This document shows, piece by piece, positions 46,430 to 55,679 of a stretch of DNA of 64,000 bases. A model generated the notes under the pieces. The model was given only the letters and a program-made list of their open reading frames with translations, did not search any database and had not been told where the DNA came from. The DNA is from Ostreococcus lucimarinus CCE9901 (Eukaryota; Chlorophyta; Mamiellophyceae; Mamiellales; Bathycoccaceae), in the NCBI RefSeq assembly GCF_000092065.1, contig NC_009357.1:248001-312000 (forward strand), written 5' to 3'. The position numbers and the translations under genes are program-made. The stretch's first letter is position 1; the number at the start of each line of letters is the position of its first letter.

Positions 46430-47858
46430 ATGTTCGCCGTAACGAACGGCGCCTCCGCGCGCGTCGCCCTCGGCGCTCGGACCAATCGCGCGGTCGAACG
46501 CCGCGTGAGAGCGGTCGCCGCGCCCGCGCGATGCGGCGCGATTGAAAACACAGCTTCGTTCACTTGTGCGCGCCGCCGTGAGGTGCGTGAAGCGCTCGAG
46601 CGATGGAAACGAAGGCGAAACGCGATCGCTGGACGTTGGGGATCGTTTGAAAACTCTGTCGACGAGGGAGGGGCGAGAGCGACGCGTGTCGGCGGTGGGG
46701 AGGACCGAGAGATGTACTGACGCGTAGAGATGATTTTTTGCAACGATACAGGAAGTCGTGCGATCGCGAAGATGCGTCGTGGAGGCGAGACCGGCGGCCC
46801 GCGGGAGCGTCGTGGCGAAGGCGTCGTTGTCCGACATGGACGTGAAGACGAAGACGGCGGTGTACTTTTTTCTTTGGTACTTCTTCAACATCGTGTTCAA
46901 CGTGTATAACAAGTCGACGTTGAACGTGTTTCCGTACCCGTGGCTGATCTCGACCTTGCAACTCGCGGCGACGAGTCTTTGGATGTTAACCGTGTGGGCG
47001 ACAAAGGTGCAACCGAAGCCAGTCGTGTCGAAAGTGTTCCTTTTGGCCGTCGCTCCGGTGGCTTTGTTCCACACCATCGGGCACGTTTCTGCTTGTGTGA
47101 GTTTCAGTAAGATGGCGGTATCTTTTACGCACGTCATCAAGGCTGCTGAGCCGGTTTTCTCCGTCATACTCTCTGGCCCGCTCCTCGGCCAAACGTTCGC
47201 CCCGGCGGTGTGGTACTCTTTGATCCCCATCGTCGCCGGTTGCTCGATGGCAGCCATGAAAGAGGTTAGTTTCAATATTGTTGGCTTTCAAGGCGCCATG
47301 ATCAGCAATCTCGCGATGGTTTTGCGTAACATCACGTCAAAGAAATCGTTGAACGATTTCAAGCACATCGACGGCATCAACTTGTACGGCATTCTGGGCA
47401 TCATCGGTCTCTTCTATCTCGCTCCCGCGGCGTATGTGATGGAAGGTGCTCAGTGGTCTGCTGGGTACGCCGCCGCCGTTGCCAAGGTTGGCGAGCAAAA
47501 GCTTTGGCAAATGCTCTTCTTGTCTGGCATCTTCTATCACTTGTACAACCAAGTGAGTTACCAAGCTCTCACGAACATCACCCCCGTGACTTTCAGTGTA
47601 GGCAATGCCCTCAAGCGCGTGGCCGTGATCGTTGCTTCTGTTATTTACTTCAGAAATCCGGTCTCACCTTTGAACGCGGCGGGTTCTGCATTGGCCCTGC
47701 TCGGTGCGTACTTGTACACAAAGGCTTCCGAGTCGAAGAAATCCGCAGCGGCCCCCACCGCCATGACGAAGGCAGATCGATCTTACTCTGCCTACAACGA
47801 GCAATTCATCCAGACGACTGGTTTAACTGGTTTGACGCTCGAAGAATTCGATGTGTAA
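46430..47858 (+). CDS. Plastid phosphate translocator (TPT/GPT/PPT family), two exons
   Basis: Exon 1 (46430-46582) encodes a transit peptide, MFAVTNGASARVALGARTNR to CARRRE. The intron 46583-46751 has a GTGCG donor, ACTGACG branch at 46716 and CAG acceptor. Exon 2 (46752-47858) adds EVVRSRRCVVEARPAARGSV and the transporter, giving 419 residues. The body has about eight to ten helices with family motifs: YFFLWYFFNIVFNVYNKSTL, FSKMAVSFTHVIKAAEPVFS, GFQGAMISNLAMVLRNITSK, FHLYNQVSYQAL-like and PVTFSVGNALKRVAVIVASV. It exchanges phosphate for triose-, hexose- or PEP-phosphates across the inner envelope. The exact substrate class is not decided by sequence alone. Confidence 0.92.
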
Positions 47859-47916
47859 TCCCTGACATCAATACGCCTACGCTCTTCTAATAACACAACA
47901 AGTCTAGCACCTAGTT

Positions 47917-49188
47917 CTAAATGTCTAAGCACGTGGCCGTATCATGAAACCTGAGGAGCTCCTCTTTTCGTGCAGTGTCAGGCAAGTACGTTGCGAGACC
48001 CAAGAGGATCTCCATTTCTCCATCACACAACTCATACGCCCGCGCGTAGAAAGATTTTATCGGGATATGACCCTCTTGAAAGTCCCTCGCCGCGGTACGA
48101 AGCTCCATGTAAGCCGTTTCGCCAATGCGGTGCATCGCCTCTAATGCCAGCTTTGCGCTCGTCTCCGGAGCTTTACCTCGCGTCGGCTGTGAATCACGCT
48201 TTGCACTCCCTCGCTGATTCGACTCTATTGTCGCTTGCTTTTCGAAGAACTGCCGTATGAGTTGAGAGACTTCACCGTTTCCGGTCACGAGTTCGTTATG
48301 AGGCTTCGTGATCTCGCACGACTTCTCAGACGTAGTTTCAGCATTTTCAGCATCATTTGTAGCCTCTCGTGTCGTTTCGGTGACTTTTCCACCGCCGTTG
48401 CGACTATTTATGCTTCGCCGACGCCCCCAGGCGATGATGGAAAATCGCGGGTCGTTGTTTGATTTTGCCTTTGGCACGCCGTGTTTGAACCTTTTATTCA
48501 CCTCAGACGTGAAGGCAAACACGTCACCGTTGTTCTGAGGAAACGTAAACGTATTTCCACTCGGTTCGTGCAAGAAAATCAATTCTCGCGATCCACCGAA
48601 CGAGGCTCCCATCGTGAAATCTTCGCGTTGCGCTCGACCGCCGTACGCGTGCGAGTCGTGATGAAACGGTTTCCAGTCCGTCCCGTCTCGATAAAAATTC
48701 ATTCTCGTCGCGTACACTTCGACGTCGAAATAATCCGCCATCGCATCGACGACTCTCTGAAACGTTTCCGAAAAATCTGGGTTCTCGTGTTTCAGATGCT
48801 TCGACCAGTTCACCATGCCGCCGAGCTCCGCCGCGCGCTCCATCTCCCGCGCCAAATTCGCCAGCACGGAATAGTCGCGCGCCGAGGCGTGAAAATTCTG
48901 CAAGTAAATCGCGTTCCCGCTCAGCACGGACTCGAAATCGGCGAGCAGCCGCCCGTCCACCATCGCCGCTTCGCTTCGCAGCGCGCCTCGCGCGAACCGA
49001 AGCGCGTCGTTCTTCGCCCTCGTCCCCTCCCCGTCCTCGCCCTCGCGCTTCTTCACGAACCTCGGCGCGGACGCGGACGCCATGTTCGCGCCTTCGACCG
49101 CGTCCCGCGCGCGCCGTCGCCGCGTCGCGCTGCGCGGCGTCGCGCCCCGTCGCCGCGCGCGTCCCCGCCCGCGCCGAGCGCGCGACAT
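47917..49188 (-). CDS. AlkB-like 2-oxoglutarate/Fe(II) dioxygenase with C-terminal extension
   Basis: The frame starts at the ATG at 49188 (423 residues); the ATG at 49083 (MASASAPRFVKKREGE) gives 388 and may be the true start, because the extra residues are Arg-rich. The dioxygenase core has NFYRDGTDWKPFHHDSHAYG near 170, FTMGASFGGSRELIFLHEPS, GDVFAFTSEVNKRFKHGVPK and PRFSIIAWGRRR: the HxD-like, distal His and Arg positions of AlkB-type enzymes. Such enzymes demethylate nucleic acids or hydroxylate proteins. The C-terminal 150 residues are helical and unrecognised. A 36-bp triple repeat lies before the start. Confidence 0.8.
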   Translation of the reverse strand: MSRARRGRGRARRRGATPRSATRRRRARDAVEGANMASASAPRFVKKREGEDGEGTRAKNDALRFARGALRSEAAMVDGRLLADFESVLSGNAIYLQNFHASARDYSVLANLAREMERAAELGGMVNWSKHLKHENPDFSETFQRVVDAMADYFDVEVYATRMNFYRDGTDWKPFHHDSHAYGGRAQREDFTMGASFGGSRELIFLHEPSGNTFTFPQNNGDVFAFTSEVNKRFKHGVPKAKSNNDPRFSIIAWGRRRSINSRNGGGKVTETTREATNDAENAETTSEKSCEITKPHNELVTGNGEVSQLIRQFFEKQATIESNQRGSAKRDSQPTRGKAPETSAKLALEAMHRIGETAYMELRTAARDFQEGHIPIKSFYARAYELCDGEMEILLGLATYLPDTARKEELLRFHDTATCLDI

Positions 49189-49200
49189 CGCGCCGCGTAC

Positions 49201-49308
49201 TTCATGTGAAAAAGGTCCATCAACAGCGTCACGTAGTTCATATGAAAAAGGTCCATCGACAGCGTCACGTAGTTCATATGAAAAAGGTCGATCAACCGCA
49301 ACACGCAG
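49201..49308. repeat. Three tandem 36-bp repeats in a divergent promoter
   Basis: The units are 49201-49236, 49237-49272 and 49273-49308. Each starts TTCATATGAAAAAGGT and ends in a CGTCACGTAG-like sequence; unit 3 is the most diverged. They lie exactly between the AlkB-like start (49188) and the next gene's start (49316), so they form most of this promoter region. Confidence 0.9.
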
Positions 49309-49315
49309 TTAATAA

Positions 49316-50443
49316 ATGAGGGTTTTCGCGCGGCGCCGGCCGACGGTGAAACTCGCGCCCCGCGCCCCCGTTTCGCCGGGCGCGTTCGAGCGATGGACGG
49401 CGACGCGCGGTGCCCCGCAGGCGCGGACGCGCGCGGCGCCGCGCGTCATGACGCTCGAGGACGCGATCGCGAGGTACGAAGCGACGAAAGCCGCGGCGAT
49501 CGCGACGGCGCGGGACGCCGCCGTCAGGGTGCGCGAGGAGGCGACGCGCGCGCAGCGGGTCGTGATGAACGCGCCGGCGCCCGCGCTGGCGGCGCGCTTC
49601 GCGCGAGCGGATGGGTTCGTCGATCGCGGCGCGTATCCGGTGTTCGTCGAACGCATCGCCGTCGGGTCGGTGATCTTCTCCCAGAGCTACGCCAGAGACG
49701 CGTGGTTGCACGTGAAGAACAATCACCTGCTCGTGGCGCTGTTCATGGCGCACCCGAAGCACCCGTTTTCGCGAACGGAGCGCGCGGTTTGTTTGTTTTG
49801 CTCGCTCATCATGGGATTCGGGTTGACGTGCGCGTTTGGTTTGATCGCGGACGAACCGGATAAAACGGTGGTGAGCGTGATCGTGGGAGGGTTCATTCAG
49901 GGGGTGTACGACGCGTTGTTGAGAATGTTCGCCGAATGCATCTGCATTCAGTCGTGCCCGCGTTGCGTGGTCAACTGTTTCGAGACGTGCGGGCGGATCG
50001 GGATGGTGCTGCAGTTCCTGCTCGGAATCTTGGTGCTCTGTATCGGTTTCTTAGCGTTCGTCACGTCGGAGAGCCTGAGAGCGCTGGGAGGGGTGACTTG
50101 GCGTTTCGCGATGTCGAAAGCGTCGTCGTGGGTCGTGGCGTCGATGATCTTTGTGCTCCTGGGACATCACCTAGCGCGAAGAAATCAGATGCGGCCGGCG
50201 GCGTCGAGGCACACATTCAGCGAAAAAGAGGCGCACGAGCGCTGGAACACGCCTCAAGAGCCGTGGTGCTGCTCGTGCTGTCTTCCGTCTCGCGCTCCGT
50301 CTTACTTTTGGAATTATTACATCGGCGAAGACGTCTCGTTTGAAGACTTGCCCATGAAACCGCCAAAGTACGCCGTCAAAAATTTTGGTTGCGTGTGCGG
50401 CCAAGACGAAGACGACGAGGACGGCGTCCCCGCACAGCTTTAG
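49316..50443 (+). CDS. Multi-pass membrane protein, unrecognised
   Basis: The product is 375 residues. Residues 1-125 are soluble, with an Ala/Arg-rich helix. Three or four membrane helices follow: AVCLFCSLIMGFGLTCAFGL, VVSVIVGGFIQGVYDALL, MVLQFLLGILVLCIGFLAF and ASSWVVASMIFVLLGHHL. Between helices two and three there are close cysteines (ECICIQSCPRCVVNCFETC), and after the last helix EPWCCSCCLPS. The phrase HPKHPFSRTERAVCLF is like the segment before the first helix in some polycystin-like channel proteins, but that link is weak. It begins 8 bp after the 36-bp repeats. Confidence 0.7.
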   Translation: MRVFARRRPTVKLAPRAPVSPGAFERWTATRGAPQARTRAAPRVMTLEDAIARYEATKAAAIATARDAAVRVREEATRAQRVVMNAPAPALAARFARADGFVDRGAYPVFVERIAVGSVIFSQSYARDAWLHVKNNHLLVALFMAHPKHPFSRTERAVCLFCSLIMGFGLTCAFGLIADEPDKTVVSVIVGGFIQGVYDALLRMFAECICIQSCPRCVVNCFETCGRIGMVLQFLLGILVLCIGFLAFVTSESLRALGGVTWRFAMSKASSWVVASMIFVLLGHHLARRNQMRPAASRHTFSEKEAHERWNTPQEPWCCSCCLPSRAPSYFWNYYIGEDVSFEDLPMKPPKYAVKNFGCVCGQDEDDEDGVPAQL

Positions 50444-50570
50444 CCTAGTTCACTTATCTCTTCTTGCTATCAACATATTCTTGTAGCGCCGGCGACGCGT
50501 CTCGAAATTTTTAAACGCTGTCAATCTTGTCTGACTCCGCACTCTTCGTCCGTTCATCGAGATCGCGTGC

Positions 50571-51626
50571 ATGGCGTCCATCGACGTCGGCGTCGCCGCG
50601 TTCTCGTGTCGTCCGTCCGCGCGCGCGCGCGAGCGACGCGCGTGCGAACCGTCGTCGTCGACATCGCGTCCGCGCGCGCGCGCCCTCGTCAGCCAACACC
50701 GACGCGCGTCGCTCGTACGCACGCGCGCCGCCGATGGGGCGTCCGCGCTGACATACGTCGCCGACAGCGTCATTGGTGGTGCGCTAGTGTTCGCGCTCGC
50801 GAGGTCAGGGTCGAGGTACACGTCGAGGAGAGATTCGGGCTGGTTGGCGACGGAGGACGACGACGAGGCGGAGGTCGACGACGCGGGCATCCGATGGACG
50901 GTCGCGAGCGTGGTCGGGTGCGTACCGCTGTTAGCTTGGCTCGCGTGGGTGCTACCTGTGATCTCGGTCGGGGAATGGGACGACGATCAACGTCCGGGGA
51001 CGATAGCAAAGCCGGAGGCGTTTGCGCTCGCGGCGGCGTACCTACTCGCGTACGCGGCGCACGGATTCAACTTATCCGACGGTTTCACGTGGGCCATAAC
51101 GGTGTTGTGTGCGGGACATGTGCAGCTAGAAAGGACAAACGCACTTCTAGCCCCGAGCTCGGACGATGCTCTCGAGATCGCCTCGCCGCCGAAGCGCACT
51201 GAGAAGGAAAACGACATTGTTCGTGCGTTGCTGAATCCCCGACCGGCGACGACTATGGAGGAGTGGACCCGCGACGAAACCACTGGCTCGATCACTCAAG
51301 CTCCGCAAAATTCAGTCGAAGGCGCGGTCAAACTCGGACGATCACTCGGCAAAGCCGGGGTCGTTGCGAGACAACTCAGCGAAAGCATAGCCGAAGGAAA
51401 GTTGCAAGCGGAAATCGAACAAGAGACGCTCCGTACGGAAGAAGCGGTGCGGCGCCAGAACGAGTTACTTTCAGGAGAGCTCGAAGAGTGGGACGGCCGA
51501 TTCCGATTACGAACGATGACGCGAACAGAGCTATTAGAGCTCGCGCGTCAACGGGGAATGACCAGGTATTCAAAATTGAACAAACCGGAGCTCGTCGAGC
51601 GCTTAGAAGCCGAGATCTATGAATAG
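50571..51626 (+). CDS. Predicted plastid membrane protein with C-terminal SAP/Rho-N-like motif
   Basis: The product is 351 residues. A transit-like N-terminus (about 55 residues) is followed by hydrophobic segments: SVIGGALVFALA, TVASVVGCVPLLAWLAWVLP and AFALAAAYLLAYAAHGF. A helical, charged part follows. The last 35 residues, MTRTELLELARQRGMTRYSK and KPELVERLEAE, form a helix-extended-loop-helix of the SAP or Rho-N type, which often binds nucleic acid. Plastid proteins anchoring nucleoids have similar layouts, but this role is only inferred. Confidence 0.75.
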   Translation: MASIDVGVAAFSCRPSARARERRACEPSSSTSRPRARALVSQHRRASLVRTRAADGASALTYVADSVIGGALVFALARSGSRYTSRRDSGWLATEDDDEAEVDDAGIRWTVASVVGCVPLLAWLAWVLPVISVGEWDDDQRPGTIAKPEAFALAAAYLLAYAAHGFNLSDGFTWAITVLCAGHVQLERTNALLAPSSDDALEIASPPKRTEKENDIVRALLNPRPATTMEEWTRDETTGSITQAPQNSVEGAVKLGRSLGKAGVVARQLSESIAEGKLQAEIEQETLRTEEAVRRQNELLSGELEEWDGRFRLRTMTRTELLELARQRGMTRYSKLNKPELVERLEAEIYE

Positions 51627-51681
51627 TAGTAGAACATGTACACGCTAGTATTACTGTATCACAACAAAGAAAAGATGTAGA

Positions 51682-52215
51682 TTATCTATTTTCCCATCCA
51701 TTCCACGACGAGATATCCGACTTAACGCACGCGTCGTCCGCGCCTTCGCGAAGCATCGACGCGTTGCACGAAGATTCGCTCGACATGCCCACAATTCTTC
51801 TCGGGCGTCTCAATCTCCCAGCCTTCACCTCTTCGTTCACCATTTTCAGCACCGCCAGCCCCGTGAACGGTGGCATGTAATAATCGAGCAACAACACATC
51901 GGGTTCGAACTCCTTGATCACCTCCAAGCAATTCTCGCTCGTCCATCTCTGCGAGAAGACTGTGGTGCCCTCCACCTCGACGTCGCCGTCCCGCAACATG
52001 TCTCGAATATCGTACGAGTCCTCGAACGCTAAAATCTTCAAAGTCGGCGTCACCGCGGGCGTGGTACTTTTACCTCCCCCCACCGTCGCCTCGGACTCCC
52101 TCTCGAGCGACGACAAGGACGAGGACGACGACGATTTCCCGACGCCGCGTTTCAACTGTAACCTCCGCACCAAGAGCGACGTCGCCGGTCTGTGCGCGCG
52201 CATCGCCCGCGTCAT
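51682..52215 (-). CDS. Single-domain response regulator
   Basis: From the ATG at 52215 the product is 177 residues. A basic, Ser-rich N-terminus of about 55 residues could be a targeting sequence. Residues about 59-170 are a receiver domain: acidic pair Glu65-Asp66 (ILAFEDSYD), phosphoacceptor Asp111 (LLLDYYMPPFTG), Ser at the conserved Thr/Ser position (GMSSES, about 145), and Lys165 (CVKSD). No output domain follows, as in type-C plant or CheY-like regulators. The partner histidine kinase is not in this window. Confidence 0.85.
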   Translation of the reverse strand: MTRAMRAHRPATSLLVRRLQLKRGVGKSSSSSSLSSLERESEATVGGGKSTTPAVTPTLKILAFEDSYDIRDMLRDGDVEVEGTTVFSQRWTSENCLEVIKEFEPDVLLLDYYMPPFTGLAVLKMVNEEVKAGRLRRPRRIVGMSSESSCNASMLREGADDACVKSDISSWNGWENR

Positions 52216-52625
52216 CTCGCGCGCGCGAACGCTCACCGACGCGCGCGCGAACGCTCCCGCGCGATCCTCTCACGAAAACCGCGTCGCGTCGAAGCGCGAT
52301 CGTTTTTGACGCGCAAGATGACGACGGCGCGGAAAAGCGTATCGCGCTTTTCGCGCGCCTCCAGATTCGCGCGGGAAAAACCGTCGGTCGGTCTGTCCGA
52401 TTGTCCGATCGATCCCACATCGCGATTCCGCGCGTAAAACACTCGTGGAATTCGCGATTCGCGCGTTTTCGCTCGAAAATTCGCGCCGCGCGTCGACGCG
52501 CGACGTCCGCGGCGCGACGCGGTCGATCGATCGATCGATCGATCGGTCGATCGATCGATCGGTCGGTCGATCGGTCGGTCGGTCGAACGCATTTTTCGCG
52601 CGACGCGGCCCGCAGTCGCGCGCGC
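52216..52625. repeat. Divergent promoter with GATC/GGTC tract
   Basis: This 410-bp gap lies between the response regulator and glycosyltransferase starts. At 52521-52585 there is a pure GATC/GGTC tetranucleotide tract, 40 bp before the glycosyltransferase ATG. No gene was recognised in the rest. Confidence 0.75.
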
Positions 52626-54272
52626 ATGTCCCGGTCGCGGCCGTCGACGCCGCGGGGTGCGTTGCACGCGTCGCCGGGCGCGATGGGGGCGTCGCCGAGC
52701 GAACGCCGGCATCGACACGCGCTGGCGGCGAAAGCGGCGCGACAGCGCAGGCGAAGGGCGCTTCGCCGATGCGCGCTCGTCGCGGTCGTCGCGGTCGTCG
52801 TCTTCTTGAAGACGTTTTATCCGGGCGACCAGACGGTGCGGAACGCGAGCGAGAGCTGGGCGCGGTTGATGTTTAGTAGGGATGGGTTCTCGTTCGGTCG
52901 AATGTACGAGCAGCGATTCGAGACGCAGGTGCGAATCGACGCGAAAGACGGCGCGATCGAGGAGACCAAGGAGGGGTACACGGTGCAAGGGAAGATTCCC
53001 GACAGGCCAAAGTTTACGACCAAGTTGAAGACCAGTGATATGCTCAAGGATGAATACAATCGCGCGGGCCGACAGAAGAAGTGCTATTTCTACGTCGAGC
53101 TCGAGGAACCGGTGTTGGTGTTGCACGACGATGGAGATGAGTTGCGGCATCACTTGGAGCTCGACGCGCACGACTTGGAATTTGAGCAGTTCAAGTGCAC
53201 GTACTTTCACGGCGTGCAGAGGCCCGTCAACGGAGGTTCGATCGAGAGTGGAAAGTGGGAAATCAAAGACGAGCGCGAATCTGGGGGGAAGGTCGCCATC
53301 ATGAGCTCGGCGACGACGTTAACGATGCTATCAGCGTACCATCGAACGCTCGTAAATCATCAAGCGTTCGCGAAACATCATGGATACGCTTCGATTCTCG
53401 CGCTGGTTTCTCGCGACACATTAGCGGGTAGATCTGGGAAATTCGCCAAACACATGGCGATGGGAGTGCAAACGTTGAAGAAAGATCACGACATGACGTG
53501 TCACGTCGACCTCGACGCCTGGTTCGCGAGTTGGGATCCGCTCAGCTATTACTCAAAGAACTGGCCTGGGGACAAAAACTTGTTCTTCGGCGACACCGGA
53601 CAAGTGTGGTTGAACTCGGGATTGATGTGCGCTCGATCGGTCGACTGGACGGTAGACTTTTTCGAGCGAGTGCTGAACGCGGTGCACGAAAAGGGAATGG
53701 ACGAGAATTCAAATCCCGTCAAGTTTGGTTTCAAGCGAGACCAACCGGCGATGTGGCATGTTCTCGCAACAGAGTGGGCCCAAAAGGACAACATCCCTTA
53801 TCTCGGCACCAAGTGTCCTCGATGGGACTCGTGTAATCCAGACTCGAATCCTATAGAGTGCTGGCATTGGTGTTTCTGGGACGCATTCCAGAGAAGACCT
53901 AAGGGATGGGACGGCTTGCACGACTTGAACAAGCTCTCAAACGTGTATCTCGACCCGCAAGAGAACGAGCCGAAGATGCATCGCATGTGTTTAGCGAGCT
54001 GTCAAAGCGTCTTGAGTCGAGCGAATATGGCGCTGTGCTCTACTATTACCGGCAGTGCAGGATGTTTGCCCAAGGATGTGGACAAGATGTCGCTTTGTGA
54101 CGGAAGGGGTTGCCTGCAGCAGCTCACGTCGAAAGGAGGCGCGTGGCTTAAGCACACTGGACATCAGCACTGGCGAGACGTTCTCCCGAGGTGTATCCCA
54201 CGCAACTCACAAGAGTCGGAGCGCGAAAAACGCTCGTATTTAAGCTTGTGCGATACTAAACGAACGGTGTAG
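52626..54272 (+). CDS. Type II membrane glycosyltransferase-like protein
   Basis: From the ATG at 52626 the product is 548 residues. A basic cytosolic tail precedes a signal anchor (ALVAVVAVVVFLKTFY, about 50-65). The lumenal part contains a nucleotide-sugar transferase-like region: VAIMSSATTLTMLSAYHRTL, KFAKHMAMGVQTLKKDHD and the DxD motif CHVDLDAWFASWDP near 292, followed by LFFGDTGQVWLNSGLMCARS and FKRDQPAMWHVLATEW. The pattern is like GMA12/MNN10 or DUF273-type galactosyl/mannosyl transferases. Many cysteines (LGTKCPRWDSCNPD; ECWHWCFWD) point to disulfides. Donor and acceptor are unknown. The Golgi location is inferred. Confidence 0.8.
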   Translation: MSRSRPSTPRGALHASPGAMGASPSERRHRHALAAKAARQRRRRALRRCALVAVVAVVVFLKTFYPGDQTVRNASESWARLMFSRDGFSFGRMYEQRFETQVRIDAKDGAIEETKEGYTVQGKIPDRPKFTTKLKTSDMLKDEYNRAGRQKKCYFYVELEEPVLVLHDDGDELRHHLELDAHDLEFEQFKCTYFHGVQRPVNGGSIESGKWEIKDERESGGKVAIMSSATTLTMLSAYHRTLVNHQAFAKHHGYASILALVSRDTLAGRSGKFAKHMAMGVQTLKKDHDMTCHVDLDAWFASWDPLSYYSKNWPGDKNLFFGDTGQVWLNSGLMCARSVDWTVDFFERVLNAVHEKGMDENSNPVKFGFKRDQPAMWHVLATEWAQKDNIPYLGTKCPRWDSCNPDSNPIECWHWCFWDAFQRRPKGWDGLHDLNKLSNVYLDPQENEPKMHRMCLASCQSVLSRANMALCSTITGSAGCLPKDVDKMSLCDGRGCLQQLTSKGGAWLKHTGHQHWRDVLPRCIPRNSQESEREKRSYLSLCDTKRTV

Positions 54273-54361
54273 TACTTAGAGTTTAGACATTTAGTTACTG
54301 GGGTGTTTACGAGACGGCGTCGAGAATTGCCAAATTTCTTTCACTCGGTCACTACAGCAAA

Positions 54362-55378
54362 CTAAACTACAGAGCGAGTCGAACGCCTCGTGGGTCCTTC
54401 GTTCGCGCTCATGGCCAGACCGACTTCTTCATCCTCCCCTTCCTCTATCCTCGATCCAAACACATCCAGCTCCGTGTCGTCGTCGTCGTCGTCTGAGCCC
54501 GTCGACGGATCCCAATGCGTTCCAACTTTTGATCGCATCGCCTCTTGCGCGATGACGGCAATCCTATAACTAACGAACAGAGTCACCAGCAGACCGAGGA
54601 CGTAGAAAACGATCTCCATCAACGTCGCACCATCCGATCCACTCGCTCTTCTTCCGGTATCTCCCATGTACACGTACACGAAGCTCGACGGAAGCAACCC
54701 GACGGCGGTCGCCGTGCAAAACGAAACGAACGGCACCGACGTCAATCCTAGCATGTAACTCGCCACGGTAAACGGTGAAAACGGCGAAAGTCTGACTAAT
54801 ATGACGATCTGTGATCCATCTTTCGATACCGCGTCGTCCAACGCCTTAAGCCTCCCCCCATCGCGCACGAACGCCTTCTCCACCCACGGTCGCGCGACGT
54901 ATCTCGACAGCGTAAAGCTCACGACGGCGCCGACGCTCGCGCTCGTCACGCACAGCGCCATCCCCCCCAGCGTCCCGAATACTATCCCCGCCGTCACGCA
55001 CGACGCGCTCGCCGCCCCCGGAATCACCCCAAACGACGCCACCGCGACGTTCAACAAGAAAAACTTGACTGGATTCTTCACGTGCGGCACGACGTCTTCG
55101 TACAGGTCGATTTCCAATCGCGTCGACGCGTACACCACCCCCCCGATCACCGCGACCACGCACAGCAGCACCGCGATCGCGCGGCACACCGTTCCGATCG
55201 TCGCCGTCGCCGTTCCTCCTCCCTCGCTTCCCGTCGCTCGCGCGCGTCGTCCCGCGCCCGGCGACGCGTCGTCGTCGTCCGCGCCCAGCAGCACGCCGTT
55301 CGCGCCCGGCGACGCGTCGACCGCCGCGCTCGCGCGCGCGCGCGCCGCGCTCGTCGCGCTCGTCGCGCTCGTCCGCAT
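54362..55378 (-). CDS. TVP38/TMEM64 (VTT domain) membrane protein
   Basis: From the ATG at 55378 (MRTSATSATSAARARAS) the product is 338 residues. After a low-complexity start, a membrane helix (AIAVLLCVVAVIGGVVYAS) precedes the VTT/SNARE-associated domain: FGVIPGAASASCVTAGIVFG, FTLSRYVARPWVEK, then VRLSPFSPFTVASYMLGL and GLLPSSFVYVYMGDTG. VTT proteins act as lipid scramblases or in Golgi and ER membranes. The tail is acidic (SDDDDDDTELD). Confidence 0.88.
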   Translation of the reverse strand: MRTSATSATSAARARASAAVDASPGANGVLLGADDDDASPGAGRRARATGSEGGGTATATIGTVCRAIAVLLCVVAVIGGVVYASTRLEIDLYEDVVPHVKNPVKFFLLNVAVASFGVIPGAASASCVTAGIVFGTLGGMALCVTSASVGAVVSFTLSRYVARPWVEKAFVRDGGRLKALDDAVSKDGSQIVILVRLSPFSPFTVASYMLGLTSVPFVSFCTATAVGLLPSSFVYVYMGDTGRRASGSDGATLMEIVFYVLGLLVTLFVSYRIAVIAQEAMRSKVGTHWDPSTGSDDDDDDTELDVFGSRIEEGEDEEVGLAMSANEGPTRRSTRSVV

Positions 55379-55679
55379 CGATCGCGTCTTCGTGTGGCCG
55401 TCGTCGTCGTCGTCGCGTCGCAATCGCCCCAATCATCGCGCGCGCGCGGCGCGCCGCTCGATACGCGCCACACACGGACCCGCGAACACCCGGAAGTAAG
55501 CGGGTCGTTTGAACGACGCGCGCGACGGTCGACGCCGGCGCGGACGCGCGCGCCGCACACGTCGGCCGTCGATGCGCGCGACGCCGGCGACGTCGAGCGC
55601 GACGAGATCGTCGACGACGACGCGCGCGCGGGCGACGAGGACGACGCGAGCGAACGCGCGGGCGCGGGGCGCGCGAGAC
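55379..55679. promoter_or_regulatory. Divergent region between TVP38 and GyrB genes
   Basis: This stretch of about 300 bp is CG-rich with many CGCG and GACGACG units. The open frames in it are composed of Arg and Ala only. I see no gene, TATA box or repeat array. Confidence 0.5.

Noticed and set aside
49201-49308. CRISPR array
   Set aside because: The three 36-bp units are directly adjacent with no spacers, in a eukaryotic promoter.
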